The position numbers and the translations under genes are program-made. 43,893 nucleotides of DNA from Natroniella acetigena. GTDB taxonomy: Bacteria; Bacillota; Halanaerobiia; Halobacteroidales; Halobacteroidaceae. A model generated the notes under the pieces. That model worked only from the letters and a program-made list of their open reading frames with translations, was not told the origin of the DNA and searched no databases. Positions within the stretch are counted from its first letter, which is position 1, and each line of letters begins with the position of its first letter. The stretch spans positions 1-43,893 of the forward strand of contig NZ_JALKBX010000018.1 in assembly GCF_023227745.1 (NCBI RefSeq), in the 5' to 3' direction. This document shows, piece by piece, positions 34,210 through 42,828 of this stretch.

Positions 34210-35103
34210 ATGAAAGGATTGAAGAAAGAAAAACAAAAGCAGAATAAGACAAAGTATTTTAGTCCAGGTAATGTTAAAGAAGCAGTTGAAATTTTAGCTG
34301 AAATTGGTGAAGAGGTTGAAGTGCTTGCTGGAGGGACTGATTTATTAGTTCGATACTATGAAAGGTTATATGATATTGATTACTTATTAGATTTAAGATT
34401 GCTTGAAGGTTTAGAAGGGATTAAGTTATATGACGATAGAATAGAAATTGGAGCGAGGGCTACTCATTCTCAATTAGAAAAGTCAGAATATATTAATAAA
34501 TATTTTCCGATTATTGGTCAAGCAGCAGCTAATGTAGGTTCTCCTCAGATTAGAAATCGAGGAACTATCGGGGGCAATATAGTTAATGCTTCGCCAGCGG
34601 GTGATTTATTGCCAGGAATGTTGGCGTATGAAGCAAAATTCAAACTGGTTTCTGCTAAAGAAGAGATTATAGTTTCTGCTGAAGATTTTTTTGTAGAACC
34701 TGGGAAAACTATTTTAAAACCGAATCAATTATTGACTAAGGTAATTCTTCCTAAACCTGAAGAGAATACTTATAGTAGCTGGATAAAGATTGGGATGAGA
34801 AAGACAGTAGCTATTACAACAATTTCTCTAGCTTTAGTACTCAAATTAAAAAGAGATAACAATACCATTAAGGAGTTAAGGACTTGTTTAGGTTCAGTAG
34901 CACCAACGCCTTTATTAATTAGAGAACTTAACCGGGAAATAAAAGGCGAAAAAATTGATCAATTAGATTTTAATAGATTAGGAGAACTTGTTGCAGATAT
35001 AATCTCACCGATCGATGATGTTAGAGCTACAAAAGAGTATCGTAAGGAAGTTGCCAGAAATATAATGATTGAAAGTTTAGAGAAGGTAGCTAAATTAAGG
35101 TAG
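34210..35103 (+). CDS. Molybdenum hydroxylase, FAD-binding subunit
   Basis: A 297-residue subunit of the xanthine dehydrogenase/CO dehydrogenase medium-chain family. AGGTDLLVRY near 45-54 and NVGSPQIRNRGTIGGNIVNASPAGD near 108-132 are the two FAD-binding motifs. The C-terminal domain carries CLGSVAPTPL. It passes electrons from the iron-sulfur subunit to an acceptor. The ribosome site AGGAGGTG lies about 13 bases from the ATG, somewhat long. An in-frame ATT one codon earlier does not change the conclusion. It is the first of three adjacent subunit genes. Confidence 0.92.
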   Translation: MKGLKKEKQKQNKTKYFSPGNVKEAVEILAEIGEEVEVLAGGTDLLVRYYERLYDIDYLLDLRLLEGLEGIKLYDDRIEIGARATHSQLEKSEYINKYFPIIGQAAANVGSPQIRNRGTIGGNIVNASPAGDLLPGMLAYEAKFKLVSAKEEIIVSAEDFFVEPGKTILKPNQLLTKVILPKPEENTYSSWIKIGMRKTVAITTISLALVLKLKRDNNTIKELRTCLGSVAPTPLLIRELNREIKGEKIDQLDFNRLGELVADIISPIDDVRATKEYRKEVARNIMIESLEKVAKLR

Positions 35104-35120
35104 TTAGGAGGGTAGATTTG

Positions 35121-35612
35121 ATGAAAATAAAGTTAACGGTTAATGGCGAGGAGAGAGAAGTAAGAACTACGTCCGAAACTCGTTTAATAGATCTTTTAAG
35201 AGCAGATTTACATTTAACTGGAGCTAAGGAAGGTTGCGGAGAAGGTGAATGTGGTGCATGTTCAGTGATTATGAATGGAGAATTAGTTGCATCTTGTTTA
35301 GTGCTGGCTCCTCAGGCTGATGGTGCAGATATTATTACTATTGAGGGTGTTGGAGATGGAAATAAATTAGATATAATACAGCAGACCTTTATAGAGGTTG
35401 GTGCTGTTCAGTGTGGTTATTGTACTCCGGGAATGGTGATAGCTGCAAGAAAGTTACTGGAAGAAAATTCTCGACCGACAGAAGAAGAGATACGACATGG
35501 TCTTTCTGGTAATCTCTGTCGATGTACTGGTTATCAGAAGATTATAGAGGCTGTTGAACTGGCGGCTGATAGATTGACTGATGGAAGGGGGAGTGAGGGT
35601 GAAGGACTATAA
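35121..35612 (+). CDS. Molybdenum hydroxylase, 2Fe-2S subunit
   Basis: A 163-residue subunit with two 2Fe-2S clusters. The plant-type cluster ligands are in GCGEGECGACSV and ASCLVLA near residues 40-64. The second cluster ligands are in QCGYCTPGM and GNLCRCTGYQKI near 95-139. All eight cysteines are present. It relays electrons from the molybdenum site to the flavin subunit. I prefer the ATG at 35121 over the TTG one codon before. AGGAGGG lies upstream. The end overlaps the start of the catalytic subunit. Confidence 0.95.
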   Translation: MKIKLTVNGEEREVRTTSETRLIDLLRADLHLTGAKEGCGEGECGACSVIMNGELVASCLVLAPQADGADIITIEGVGDGNKLDIIQQTFIEVGAVQCGYCTPGMVIAARKLLEENSRPTEEEIRHGLSGNLCRCTGYQKIIEAVELAADRLTDGRGSEGEGL

Positions 35613-37857
35613 ATACGTAGGAAAGAATATTAAGTTTAAAGATGTGGAAGAACGGGTAACCGGTAGACTTAAATATGCTGGTGATCTCAATCATTCAGAT
35701 ATGCTATACTCTAGAGTTCTTTTAAGTGAAGTTGCACGGGGACGAATTAAGAGTATTGATAGTAGTAAAGCTGAAGAGTTACCAGGTGTTGTTAAGGTTT
35801 ACACTTATGAAAACACTCCTCAGAATACTTTTAATTCCTATAACTGGTATCGAGGGCAGGAAGTTTCCAAAGATGAGGTTTTATTAACTCCCTACGCTCG
35901 TTTCGTAGGAGATAGGGTTGCAGCAGTAGTTGCTAGAGATAAAAAGACGCTTCAGCAGGCCCTAGATTTAATAGAGGTTGAGTATGAAGAAGAAGAACCT
36001 ATTATTGATCCTAGAGAGGGTTTAGCTTCTGATGATAGCTTACATGGAGAAGAGAACCCTTTTGCTAAACAGGAGTTAAGTTGTGGAGATGTAGAAGGAA
36101 ATTTTGCTGAGATTCCAGATGAATTGATCTTTGAAGATGAACTTGAGACCCCTAAAATACATCACGCTACTATGGAGAATCATGTCTGCTTTGCCTACCC
36201 TAAAGAACCAGATCGAATTGCTATAGTAAGTCCCTGTCAGTTACTATTCTCTGTTCGAATGATGGTAGCCAATATGTTAGATTTACGTTTTAATCAGGTG
36301 CATGCTATTAAGGCACCAGTTGGTGGTTCCTTTGGAGCTAAGCAAGAGATCTTCTTGGAACCGTTATGTGCTTTTATGGCCAGAGATCTTGACCGACCAG
36401 TGAAGTTGGAATTTAAACGACGTGATAGTATATTGGCTACTAGAACTCGGAGCAAGATTATAGGTAAAGTAAAGACTGCTGTAGATAAAGAAGGTAAGAT
36501 TAGGGCTAGAGATATCGATGTGTTAGTTGATGCTGGGGGCTATACCTCCAACGGAAATATTGTTAGTATAGCTATGGCAAAGAAGGTTTTTCGACTCTAT
36601 AGAATTGAGAATCAAAGATATCGAGGAAAATCAGTCCATACTAATACCCCTATTGGTGGTGCCTGTAGAGGTTATGGTTCGCCGCAGATTCATACATTGA
36701 CTGAAATTAATATAGATAGAGTGGCCAAAAGATTAGATATGGATCCTGTTGATTTTAGACTTAAGAATCTTATCCAGCCTTATGATAAAGATCCAACTGG
36801 AGGACCTAATTTAGGTAATGCCCAGATAATTGCTGCTTTAAAAGAAGGGGCAGAGAAATTTGATTGGTATAACAAACGAAATCGTAAGGAGGATAAGGGC
36901 AGATATCGCCGAGGGATTGGAGTTGCTTGTTGTACTCATGGTAATGGATATTATGGTGCTTACCATGATTTTACAGGTATGACTCTGAGGATGTATGCTG
37001 ATGGAAGTCTACTACTCAATACGGGACTACATGAATTAGGCAATGCTACTCTGACTGCTATTGCCCAGATTGCAGGAGAAGTGTTGGAGATTGATCCTGG
37101 AGAGATTACAGTATTGGAGGCGGATACTGATTTAAGTCCTTACGACATCGGTGCTCATGCTAGTAGGGGTACTTATGTTTGTGGCATGTGTGCTTTTAAG
37201 ATAGCAGAGAAGCTTAAAGAACAGTTCTTAAGAGAATCGGCTAAAGTCCTTAATACTACTGCCGATCAAGTTGAGATGGAGCAGGGTGAGGTCTGGTTAA
37301 AGGATGCACCTCAAAAGAGATTAAGTTATGGCGAGATGGCAGCACGAGTTCAGGTAGAGAATCAAAGGGAATTATTTACTACCTACTCCTATCAGGCCCA
37401 GACAAATCCTGGTAGTTATGGGGCTCACTTTGCTGAAGTAGAAGTAGATACATTTACTGGTTTAGTGAAATTCAAGGATTATGTAGCAGCTCATGATGTA
37501 GGAAAGGCAATTAATCCTTCTTCTGTAGAAGGGCAGATACACGGCGGTGTCCAGATGGGAATTGGAATGGCTCTATGTGAGGAGATTACCTTTAATGATA
37601 AGGGACAGCCATTGAACACCAATTTCAGTAGTTATCATCTTGTTAATGCTCCAGAAATGCCGAAGGTAAGAGTTTCGCTGATCGAAGAAGGTGGAGATGA
37701 AGGTCCTTATGGTGCTAAGAGTATTGGCGAAATTGCTACTGTACCGGTAACTGCTGCTGTAGTTAATGCTGTTAATGATGCTTTAGATATAAAGTTAAAT
37801 GTTCTTCCTATGACACCAGCTAGAATTTTAGAGGCGTTGAATGAAAAGGAGGAGTAG
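35599..37857 (+). CDS. Molybdenum hydroxylase, molybdopterin-binding catalytic subunit
   Basis: A catalytic subunit of about 752 residues, xanthine dehydrogenase family. Cofactor-binding blocks are GGSFGAKQEIFLEP near 237-250, GGACRGYGSPQ near 349-359 and GAHASRGTYVCG near 516-527. PYGAKSIGEIAT contains the catalytic Glu at about 711. I favour the GTG at 35599 after AAGGGGGAG. The ATG at 35581 would add six residues. With YqeB, YqeC and MocA it is probably a selenium-dependent hydroxylase using the CMP-type cofactor. It hydroxylates a C-H next to nitrogen in an aromatic ring. No purine-pathway genes are near. The gene 53 bases downstream is a lyase-fold protein, so an imidazole-type substrate is more likely here. 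This is inference. Confidence 0.92.
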   Translation: MKDYKYVGKNIKFKDVEERVTGRLKYAGDLNHSDMLYSRVLLSEVARGRIKSIDSSKAEELPGVVKVYTYENTPQNTFNSYNWYRGQEVSKDEVLLTPYARFVGDRVAAVVARDKKTLQQALDLIEVEYEEEEPIIDPREGLASDDSLHGEENPFAKQELSCGDVEGNFAEIPDELIFEDELETPKIHHATMENHVCFAYPKEPDRIAIVSPCQLLFSVRMMVANMLDLRFNQVHAIKAPVGGSFGAKQEIFLEPLCAFMARDLDRPVKLEFKRRDSILATRTRSKIIGKVKTAVDKEGKIRARDIDVLVDAGGYTSNGNIVSIAMAKKVFRLYRIENQRYRGKSVHTNTPIGGACRGYGSPQIHTLTEINIDRVAKRLDMDPVDFRLKNLIQPYDKDPTGGPNLGNAQIIAALKEGAEKFDWYNKRNRKEDKGRYRRGIGVACCTHGNGYYGAYHDFTGMTLRMYADGSLLLNTGLHELGNATLTAIAQIAGEVLEIDPGEITVLEADTDLSPYDIGAHASRGTYVCGMCAFKIAEKLKEQFLRESAKVLNTTADQVEMEQGEVWLKDAPQKRLSYGEMAARVQVENQRELFTTYSYQAQTNPGSYGAHFAEVEVDTFTGLVKFKDYVAAHDVGKAINPSSVEGQIHGGVQMGIGMALCEEITFNDKGQPLNTNFSSYHLVNAPEMPKVRVSLIEEGGDEGPYGAKSIGEIATVPVTAAVVNAVNDALDIKLNVLPMTPARILEALNEKEE

Positions 37858-37910
37858 ATAAGCTAAAATCAGATTTGAATAGTCCTATATGGAGGGGAGA
37901 TGGAGATCTA

Positions 37911-39407
37911 ATGAAAAAAGAAATTTTGTTGAATGGTGAAGCTCTTAGAATTGAAGATGTTAGCAAAGTAGCTAAGGAGAATTTTAAAGTTAGAGTTTCT
38001 GATGAAGCAAAAGAAAGAATTGAAGATGTAAGAGAATATGTACTCAGTAAATTAGATTCTGATGAACCTGTTTATGGAATGAACAGGGGTGTAGGAGAGA
38101 ACAAGGATAAGGTTGTATTTGAAGACTATTATGAAGAGTATAATAATAATTTGATTAAATCTCACTGTGTAGCTATAAAACCTGAAGCTACAGAGGAAGA
38201 AGTAAGAGCAGTAATACTAGCGAGATTAAATACTTTGTTGGTAGGTAGAGCAGGTATTCAACCAGCTATTGTTGATATGTACTGTGATTTTTTAAATAAA
38301 CAAATTCATCCTATTATGCCTAAACGTGGTTCAGTTGGAATGGGAGATATAACTTGTCTTTCCCATATTGGTTTAGCTATGATTGGAGAAGGAGAAGTAA
38401 TTTATCAAGGTAAAAGAATGAAAGCCCAACAAGCTCTTGATGAAGCTGGATTAGAAGCGATTACTTTAGGCCCTAAAGATGGTTTGGCTATTGTAAGTTC
38501 TAATGCTCTGGGAGCAGGGCAAGCAGCTTTAGCTTTAGATGAGATTGATCGACTAATTAAAATAGCTGATTTAATATATGCTTTGAGTTTAGAAGGGTTG
38601 AAAGGAAATGTTACTCCACTAGAAGAGTTAACATATAAATTCAGACCTTATGAAGGACAAGCTATTAGTGCGGAACGTATTCGTGAATATTTAGAAGGCA
38701 GTTATTTATGGCAGCCTAGTATTGTTAGACCATTACAGGATGCATTGTCTTATCGAACTGCCAGTCAGAATCATGGTGCTGTAATAGATGCTTTAAATTA
38801 TGCTAAAAAACAACTGAAGGTCCAACTTAATTCTTCTGATGATAGTCCTTGTGTTTTACCAGAGGAAGATAAAATGATTTCTTGTGGAAATTTTGAACCG
38901 CTTACTTGGGTGTTAGCATTAGAAATGGTAGCGATAGGTCTTAATCATCTTTCAAAGATTTCTTGTTTAAGAACAGAGAAGCTTGCTGCTCCTAAGTTTA
39001 CTGGTTTATCTAGATTCTTAACACCTGCTGATGGTCAAGTAATTGCTTATGGAACAATTCAAAAACCATTTGCTTCTTTAAATTCAGAGATTCGTCATCT
39101 TGCTAATCCAAGTTCAATAGATTATCAGTCACTTGCCGGTCATATTGAAGACCATTCTACTAATTCCTCCCATGTTGTAGAGAGATTATTCAAGATTATA
39201 GATAATATTTATTATATTTTAGGGATTGAAGCAATGCATTCAGCACAGGCTATTGATTTAAGAGGTGTTAGTAATACACTTGGGGAAGGTACTAAGCAGC
39301 TTTATAAATTATTTAGAGAAGAGATTCCATTTTTAGAGAAGGACAGAGTGCTTACCAAAGACATAGAAAAAGCTTATCAATTATTGAAGAGAGGTTCTTT
39401 CTTATAA
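37911..39407 (+). CDS. Histidine-ammonia-lyase-fold lyase without MIO triad (lyase 1)
   Basis: A 498-residue member of the aromatic amino acid lyase superfamily. The motif that normally reads GSVGASGDLAPLAH appears as GSVGMGDITCLSH (140-152). The Ala-Ser-Gly that cyclises to the MIO electrophile is therefore missing and one residue is lost. Other active-site blocks survive in changed form: VYGMNRGVG near 54 (Tyr kept), LQDALSYRTASQNHG near 281 and GHIEDHS near 415 (Glu kept). The usual NGT segment is SSNALGAGQ. Without MIO it should not deaminate histidine efficiently. A betaine with trimethylammonium as leaving group, as in ergothionase, is a fitting substrate. The ATG follows GGAGGGGAG, 53 bases after the hydroxylase subunit. 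Confidence 0.8.
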   Translation: MKKEILLNGEALRIEDVSKVAKENFKVRVSDEAKERIEDVREYVLSKLDSDEPVYGMNRGVGENKDKVVFEDYYEEYNNNLIKSHCVAIKPEATEEEVRAVILARLNTLLVGRAGIQPAIVDMYCDFLNKQIHPIMPKRGSVGMGDITCLSHIGLAMIGEGEVIYQGKRMKAQQALDEAGLEAITLGPKDGLAIVSSNALGAGQAALALDEIDRLIKIADLIYALSLEGLKGNVTPLEELTYKFRPYEGQAISAERIREYLEGSYLWQPSIVRPLQDALSYRTASQNHGAVIDALNYAKKQLKVQLNSSDDSPCVLPEEDKMISCGNFEPLTWVLALEMVAIGLNHLSKISCLRTEKLAAPKFTGLSRFLTPADGQVIAYGTIQKPFASLNSEIRHLANPSSIDYQSLAGHIEDHSTNSSHVVERLFKIIDNIYYILGIEAMHSAQAIDLRGVSNTLGEGTKQLYKLFREEIPFLEKDRVLTKDIEKAYQLLKRGSFL

Positions 39408-39666
39408 GATAAAGGATTAGTTAGGTTTTATGTTATGTCTAATTCTTCATTATAGTAGCAAAAAAATATAATATTTAGTTGTTTCAGGTGATAAAACAGT
39501 TAAGGTGAAAGAGATGTTTTCATTTGCTGACTTGATAATATAAACATATAAATTTAAGCTATATTATTGACGGTTTATTGACGATTTTAATATATAATAA
39601 ACTCAAGGTAATTGTAAGACGATTATAATAATATTTTGAATCTTAAAAAAAGGAGGGAGTAATGTA

Positions 39667-41244
39667 ATGCTAGAAAAAAAACAAGAAACTGAAGAAGGTT
39701 TAATGCCCGAAAAAGTATCAAGTCTCAAAAAAGGAATATTTATACCAAGCTTTGCAATTATTGGTGGAGCTGCCGTTTTGGGGCTTGTAAACAACCAAGG
39801 ATTAACTAGAATTACCAATCAAATTTTCAGCTGGTCTCTTAGTAATTTTGGATGGTTATATCAAATCATTTCTGTAGTAACGTTGTTTTTAGTTGTTTAT
39901 TTGACATTTTCAAAGTTTGGCAATATTCGCCTGGGGGGGGAAGATGCAGAGCCACAGTTTTCTTTTGTTAAGTGGTTTGCTATGGCTTTAACAGGAGGGA
40001 TTGCTACCGGAATTGTTACTTGGGGAGTAAACGAGCCTATTATTTATTTTGGTAATATTTATGGTGAGTTAGATAAGATTGGGTTAGAGCCTGGCGAGCC
40101 AATAACAGCAATTTTTGCTCTGGCCAGAAGTTATTATAATTGGACTTTTGTACCTTATGCTATGTATTCATTGTGTGGTTTAGCAGTAGCCTATGTTTAT
40201 TTTAATAGGGGTAAATCATTGTCAGTAACTGCTACTTTAGAACCACTCTTTGGAGAAAAAATTCAGAAAGGTATCTGGTCTAGCATAATAGATACTTTGA
40301 GTTTACTGGCTATGGCACTAGGACTGGCAGCTTCTCTGGGAGCTGGATTAGCTTTAGTTGGTGCTGGACTTGAAGTTTCTTATGGAATTAGCCAAGGGCC
40401 AATAATCTGGCTTGCTATTGTCGTAGTTATTACAGCAACTTACTCAATTTCTTCTATCCTAGGTTTAAAGAAAGGGATTAGATGGCTGGCTGATGCTAAT
40501 GCCAAAATTTATTATATTTTATTAGCTTTGCTGTTTTTTACAGGACCTACAGTTTATATACTTAGGACTTCTACTGTGAGCTTAGGATACTGGCTGGATA
40601 ACTTCTGGCAGTGGGGCCTTGATCCAGGTGATATTGGAGGATCAGCTTTAGTACAATGGTGGACTTTATATGACTGGGCAATATGGATTGCTTATGCTCC
40701 TCTAATGGGATTATTTCTAGCTGTAATAGCTTATGGGCGTACAATTAGAGAGTTTATGATTATTAATTGGATATTACCTTCTTTCTTTAGTGTAGTATGG
40801 TTTGGAGTTTTAGGTAGTACTGCTCTTTACTGGCAGCAGGAAGGTACAGTTGACTTAATAGGAGTAATTGAACAATCTGGAGCGGTTGGAGGTTTATGGG
40901 CCTTGTTAGATCATATACCTCTGGGGGGGTTATTTGTTCCCGCTGTTATTTTGGCTTTGGTTCTTTCATTTGCTACGGCTGCCAATTCTATGACAAGAAC
41001 GATAGCTGCTTTGTGTACTGAAGGTTTAAAATTTGATGAAGAACCAGCTAAATGGCATAAGCTCCTTTGGGGTATTTCTATTGCAGCTATAGCTTATTTT
41101 ATGGTTACTTATGCAGGAGGAGAACAGGGAGTAGATGGTGTTAAATTCCTCTCAGCTGCTGGAGGTTCTTTTGTATTATTTATTTTTGTATTACAAGTTA
41201 TTTCAACTATGAAGATGTTCTTTATTGATGATATAATTGAATAA
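39667..41244 (+). CDS. BCCT-family betaine/carnitine/choline-type transporter
   Basis: A 525-residue membrane protein with about 12 helices and the BCCT hallmarks. GIATGIVTWGVNEPIIYFGN near 112-131 is the glycine-rich unwound helix. WTLYDWAIWIAYAPLMGLF near 336-354 holds the aromatic box that binds trimethylammonium. It is followed by YGRTIREFM and FATAANSMTRTIAA near 438-451. The family imports compounds with a quaternary ammonium group. It lies between the two MIO-less lyases, so the imported compound is probably their substrate. AAAGGAGGGAG precedes the ATG. In the 259-base gap before it I see AT-rich promoter-like DNA (two TTGACG, one TATAAT) without ideal spacing. Confidence 0.9.
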   Translation: MLEKKQETEEGLMPEKVSSLKKGIFIPSFAIIGGAAVLGLVNNQGLTRITNQIFSWSLSNFGWLYQIISVVTLFLVVYLTFSKFGNIRLGGEDAEPQFSFVKWFAMALTGGIATGIVTWGVNEPIIYFGNIYGELDKIGLEPGEPITAIFALARSYYNWTFVPYAMYSLCGLAVAYVYFNRGKSLSVTATLEPLFGEKIQKGIWSSIIDTLSLLAMALGLAASLGAGLALVGAGLEVSYGISQGPIIWLAIVVVITATYSISSILGLKKGIRWLADANAKIYYILLALLFFTGPTVYILRTSTVSLGYWLDNFWQWGLDPGDIGGSALVQWWTLYDWAIWIAYAPLMGLFLAVIAYGRTIREFMIINWILPSFFSVVWFGVLGSTALYWQQEGTVDLIGVIEQSGAVGGLWALLDHIPLGGLFVPAVILALVLSFATAANSMTRTIAALCTEGLKFDEEPAKWHKLLWGISIAAIAYFMVTYAGGEQGVDGVKFLSAAGGSFVLFIFVLQVISTMKMFFIDDIIE

Positions 41245-41255
41245 TAGTTTAAATT

Positions 41256-41280
41256 AAAAGGGAGATTTTATCTCCCTTTT
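41256..41280. terminator. Terminator between transporter and lyase 2
   Basis: AAAAGGGAGA pairs with TCTCCCTTTT around TTTTA. It lies within the 56-base gap, so it may only attenuate transcription from the transporter into the lyase gene. Confidence 0.75.
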
Positions 41281-41300
41281 ATTAATAGGGAGGGGTATTA

Positions 41301-42827
41301 ATGACAAAAATAAAAAAAGTAATGCTAGGAGAAGAGATAGGTATAGAAGAATTTATAGCTGTAGCTAGGTATGAGGCAAAAGTAGAGTTCACAGAAAAAT
41401 ATTTAAACAGAGTAAAGAAAGCTAGAAAATTAGTTGATAAATGGATTGACGAAGAGAGAGTAATGTATGGAATAACTACTGGTTTTGGCGCTTTATGCGA
41501 TGAGGTAATTAGCAAAGAAGAAACAGAAAAATTACAGGAGAATATTATTTTATCTCATTCTACTTCGGTAGGAGAAGCTATGAGTAAAGAAGAAGCAAGG
41601 GCAACAATGCTTATGGTGTTGCAGAATGCTGGTCAAGGTTATAGTGGGATTAGGCTAGAGACTTTAGATATGTATAGACAATTTTTGAATAATGATTTAA
41701 CCCCTTATGCTCCTAGGGAAGGGTCTGTTGGATATTTATGTCCTGAAGCTCATATAGCATTATCATTAATAGGTAGAGGTAAGGCATATATTGATGGAGA
41801 ACTTTTAGAATCTAAAAAAGCTTTGAAAAGAATTGGTTTAGAACCTATTAAGTTGAGTGCAAAAGAAGGTTTGATTCTTATATCGGGAACAACAGCTGTT
41901 ACGGCACTAGGAGCTTTAGCTTTATATGATATAATCAAAGCAGTAAAAACAGCAGATGTAATTGGAGCAATGAATTTAGAGGTTTTAAAGGGAACAGTTA
42001 AGGCCCTTGATGAAAGATTGATGGAAGTGCGTCCACACAGCGAACAGAGAAAGACAGCCGATAATTTACGTAGAATTTTGGATGATTCAGAAATTTGCAA
42101 AGAGTATATTGACTATAGACTGCAGGATGCCCTATCTTTAAGGTGTATACCTCAATTACATGGAGCGAGCAAGAAAACCTTAAAAGATGCATTAAAAACA
42201 ATAGAGATTGAGATGAATTCATGTACAGATAATCCAATAATTTGGGCAGAAGGAGAAGATGGTGAAGCAATTTCTGGTGGCAACCCTGACTCTTCTTATG
42301 TAGGTTTAGAACTTGATTCAGCTAGTATGGCAGCAACAATGGTAGCAAAGATGTCAGAGCGAAGAAATAATAGATTAATTGATGGCAACTTATCGGAATA
42401 TCCATGGTTTATGGTAAAAAAACCAGGCTTGAATTCAGGTTTGATGATTCCTCAATATACTCAGGCGGGACTTTTAAATGATATGAAGACATTATGCCAT
42501 CCAGCTACAATAGATAATATTCCTACTTGTGGTAATCAGGAAGATTATGTAGCAATGGGTTATAATGCAGCAAAAAAAGCAGTAGATGTAGCTGAAAAGT
42601 TGGAATATATTTTGGCTATTGAACTATTATCAGTTTATCAGGCATATCAGTTTATAGATGAGGATTTGAAGCCAAGCAGTGTAAGCCAGAGTGTTTTAGA
42701 TGAAATTGCTAAGACGGTACCGATAATGGAAGAAGATATGTATTTATACCCTCACATTGAGAAGATAAGAGATTTAATTCACTTAGGAACAATTGTTGAA
42801 TTTACAGTAGAAGAAATAGGGCGCTAG
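41301..42827 (+). CDS. Histidine-ammonia-lyase-fold lyase without MIO triad (lyase 2)
   Basis: A 508-residue lyase closer to true histidine ammonia-lyase than lyase 1. Tyr56 in VMYGITTGFG, Arg281 in LQDALSLRCIPQLHG and Glu414 in GNQEDYVAMG are kept. However, the MIO loop reads GSVGYLCPEAH (141-151) in place of GSVGASGDLAPLAH, with three residues deleted, so the Ala-Ser-Gly cannot form the cofactor. The NGT that supports MIO is SGT (195-197). The rest of the gene is intact and well conserved, which argues for a working enzyme with different chemistry and not for decay. Together with the BCCT gene before it, elimination of trimethylamine from a histidine betaine is the leading idea. AGGGAGGGG precedes the ATG. 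Confidence 0.82.
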   Translation: MTKIKKVMLGEEIGIEEFIAVARYEAKVEFTEKYLNRVKKARKLVDKWIDEERVMYGITTGFGALCDEVISKEETEKLQENIILSHSTSVGEAMSKEEARATMLMVLQNAGQGYSGIRLETLDMYRQFLNNDLTPYAPREGSVGYLCPEAHIALSLIGRGKAYIDGELLESKKALKRIGLEPIKLSAKEGLILISGTTAVTALGALALYDIIKAVKTADVIGAMNLEVLKGTVKALDERLMEVRPHSEQRKTADNLRRILDDSEICKEYIDYRLQDALSLRCIPQLHGASKKTLKDALKTIEIEMNSCTDNPIIWAEGEDGEAISGGNPDSSYVGLELDSASMAATMVAKMSERRNNRLIDGNLSEYPWFMVKKPGLNSGLMIPQYTQAGLLNDMKTLCHPATIDNIPTCGNQEDYVAMGYNAAKKAVDVAEKLEYILAIELLSVYQAYQFIDEDLKPSSVSQSVLDEIAKTVPIMEEDMYLYPHIEKIRDLIHLGTIVEFTVEEIGR

Positions 42828-42828
42828 T

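Noticed and set aside
34210-37857. Plain assignment as xanthine dehydrogenase of purine breakdown
   Set aside because: No purine-pathway enzymes or purine permease are in the window; the substrate is better left open.
41750-42270. Two overlapping minus-strand frames inside lyase 2
   Set aside because: They are reverse-strand shadows of a conserved lyase gene.
41301-42827. Assignment as ordinary histidine ammonia-lyase (hutH)
   Set aside because: The Ala-Ser-Gly that forms MIO is deleted, so the normal reaction is not expected.
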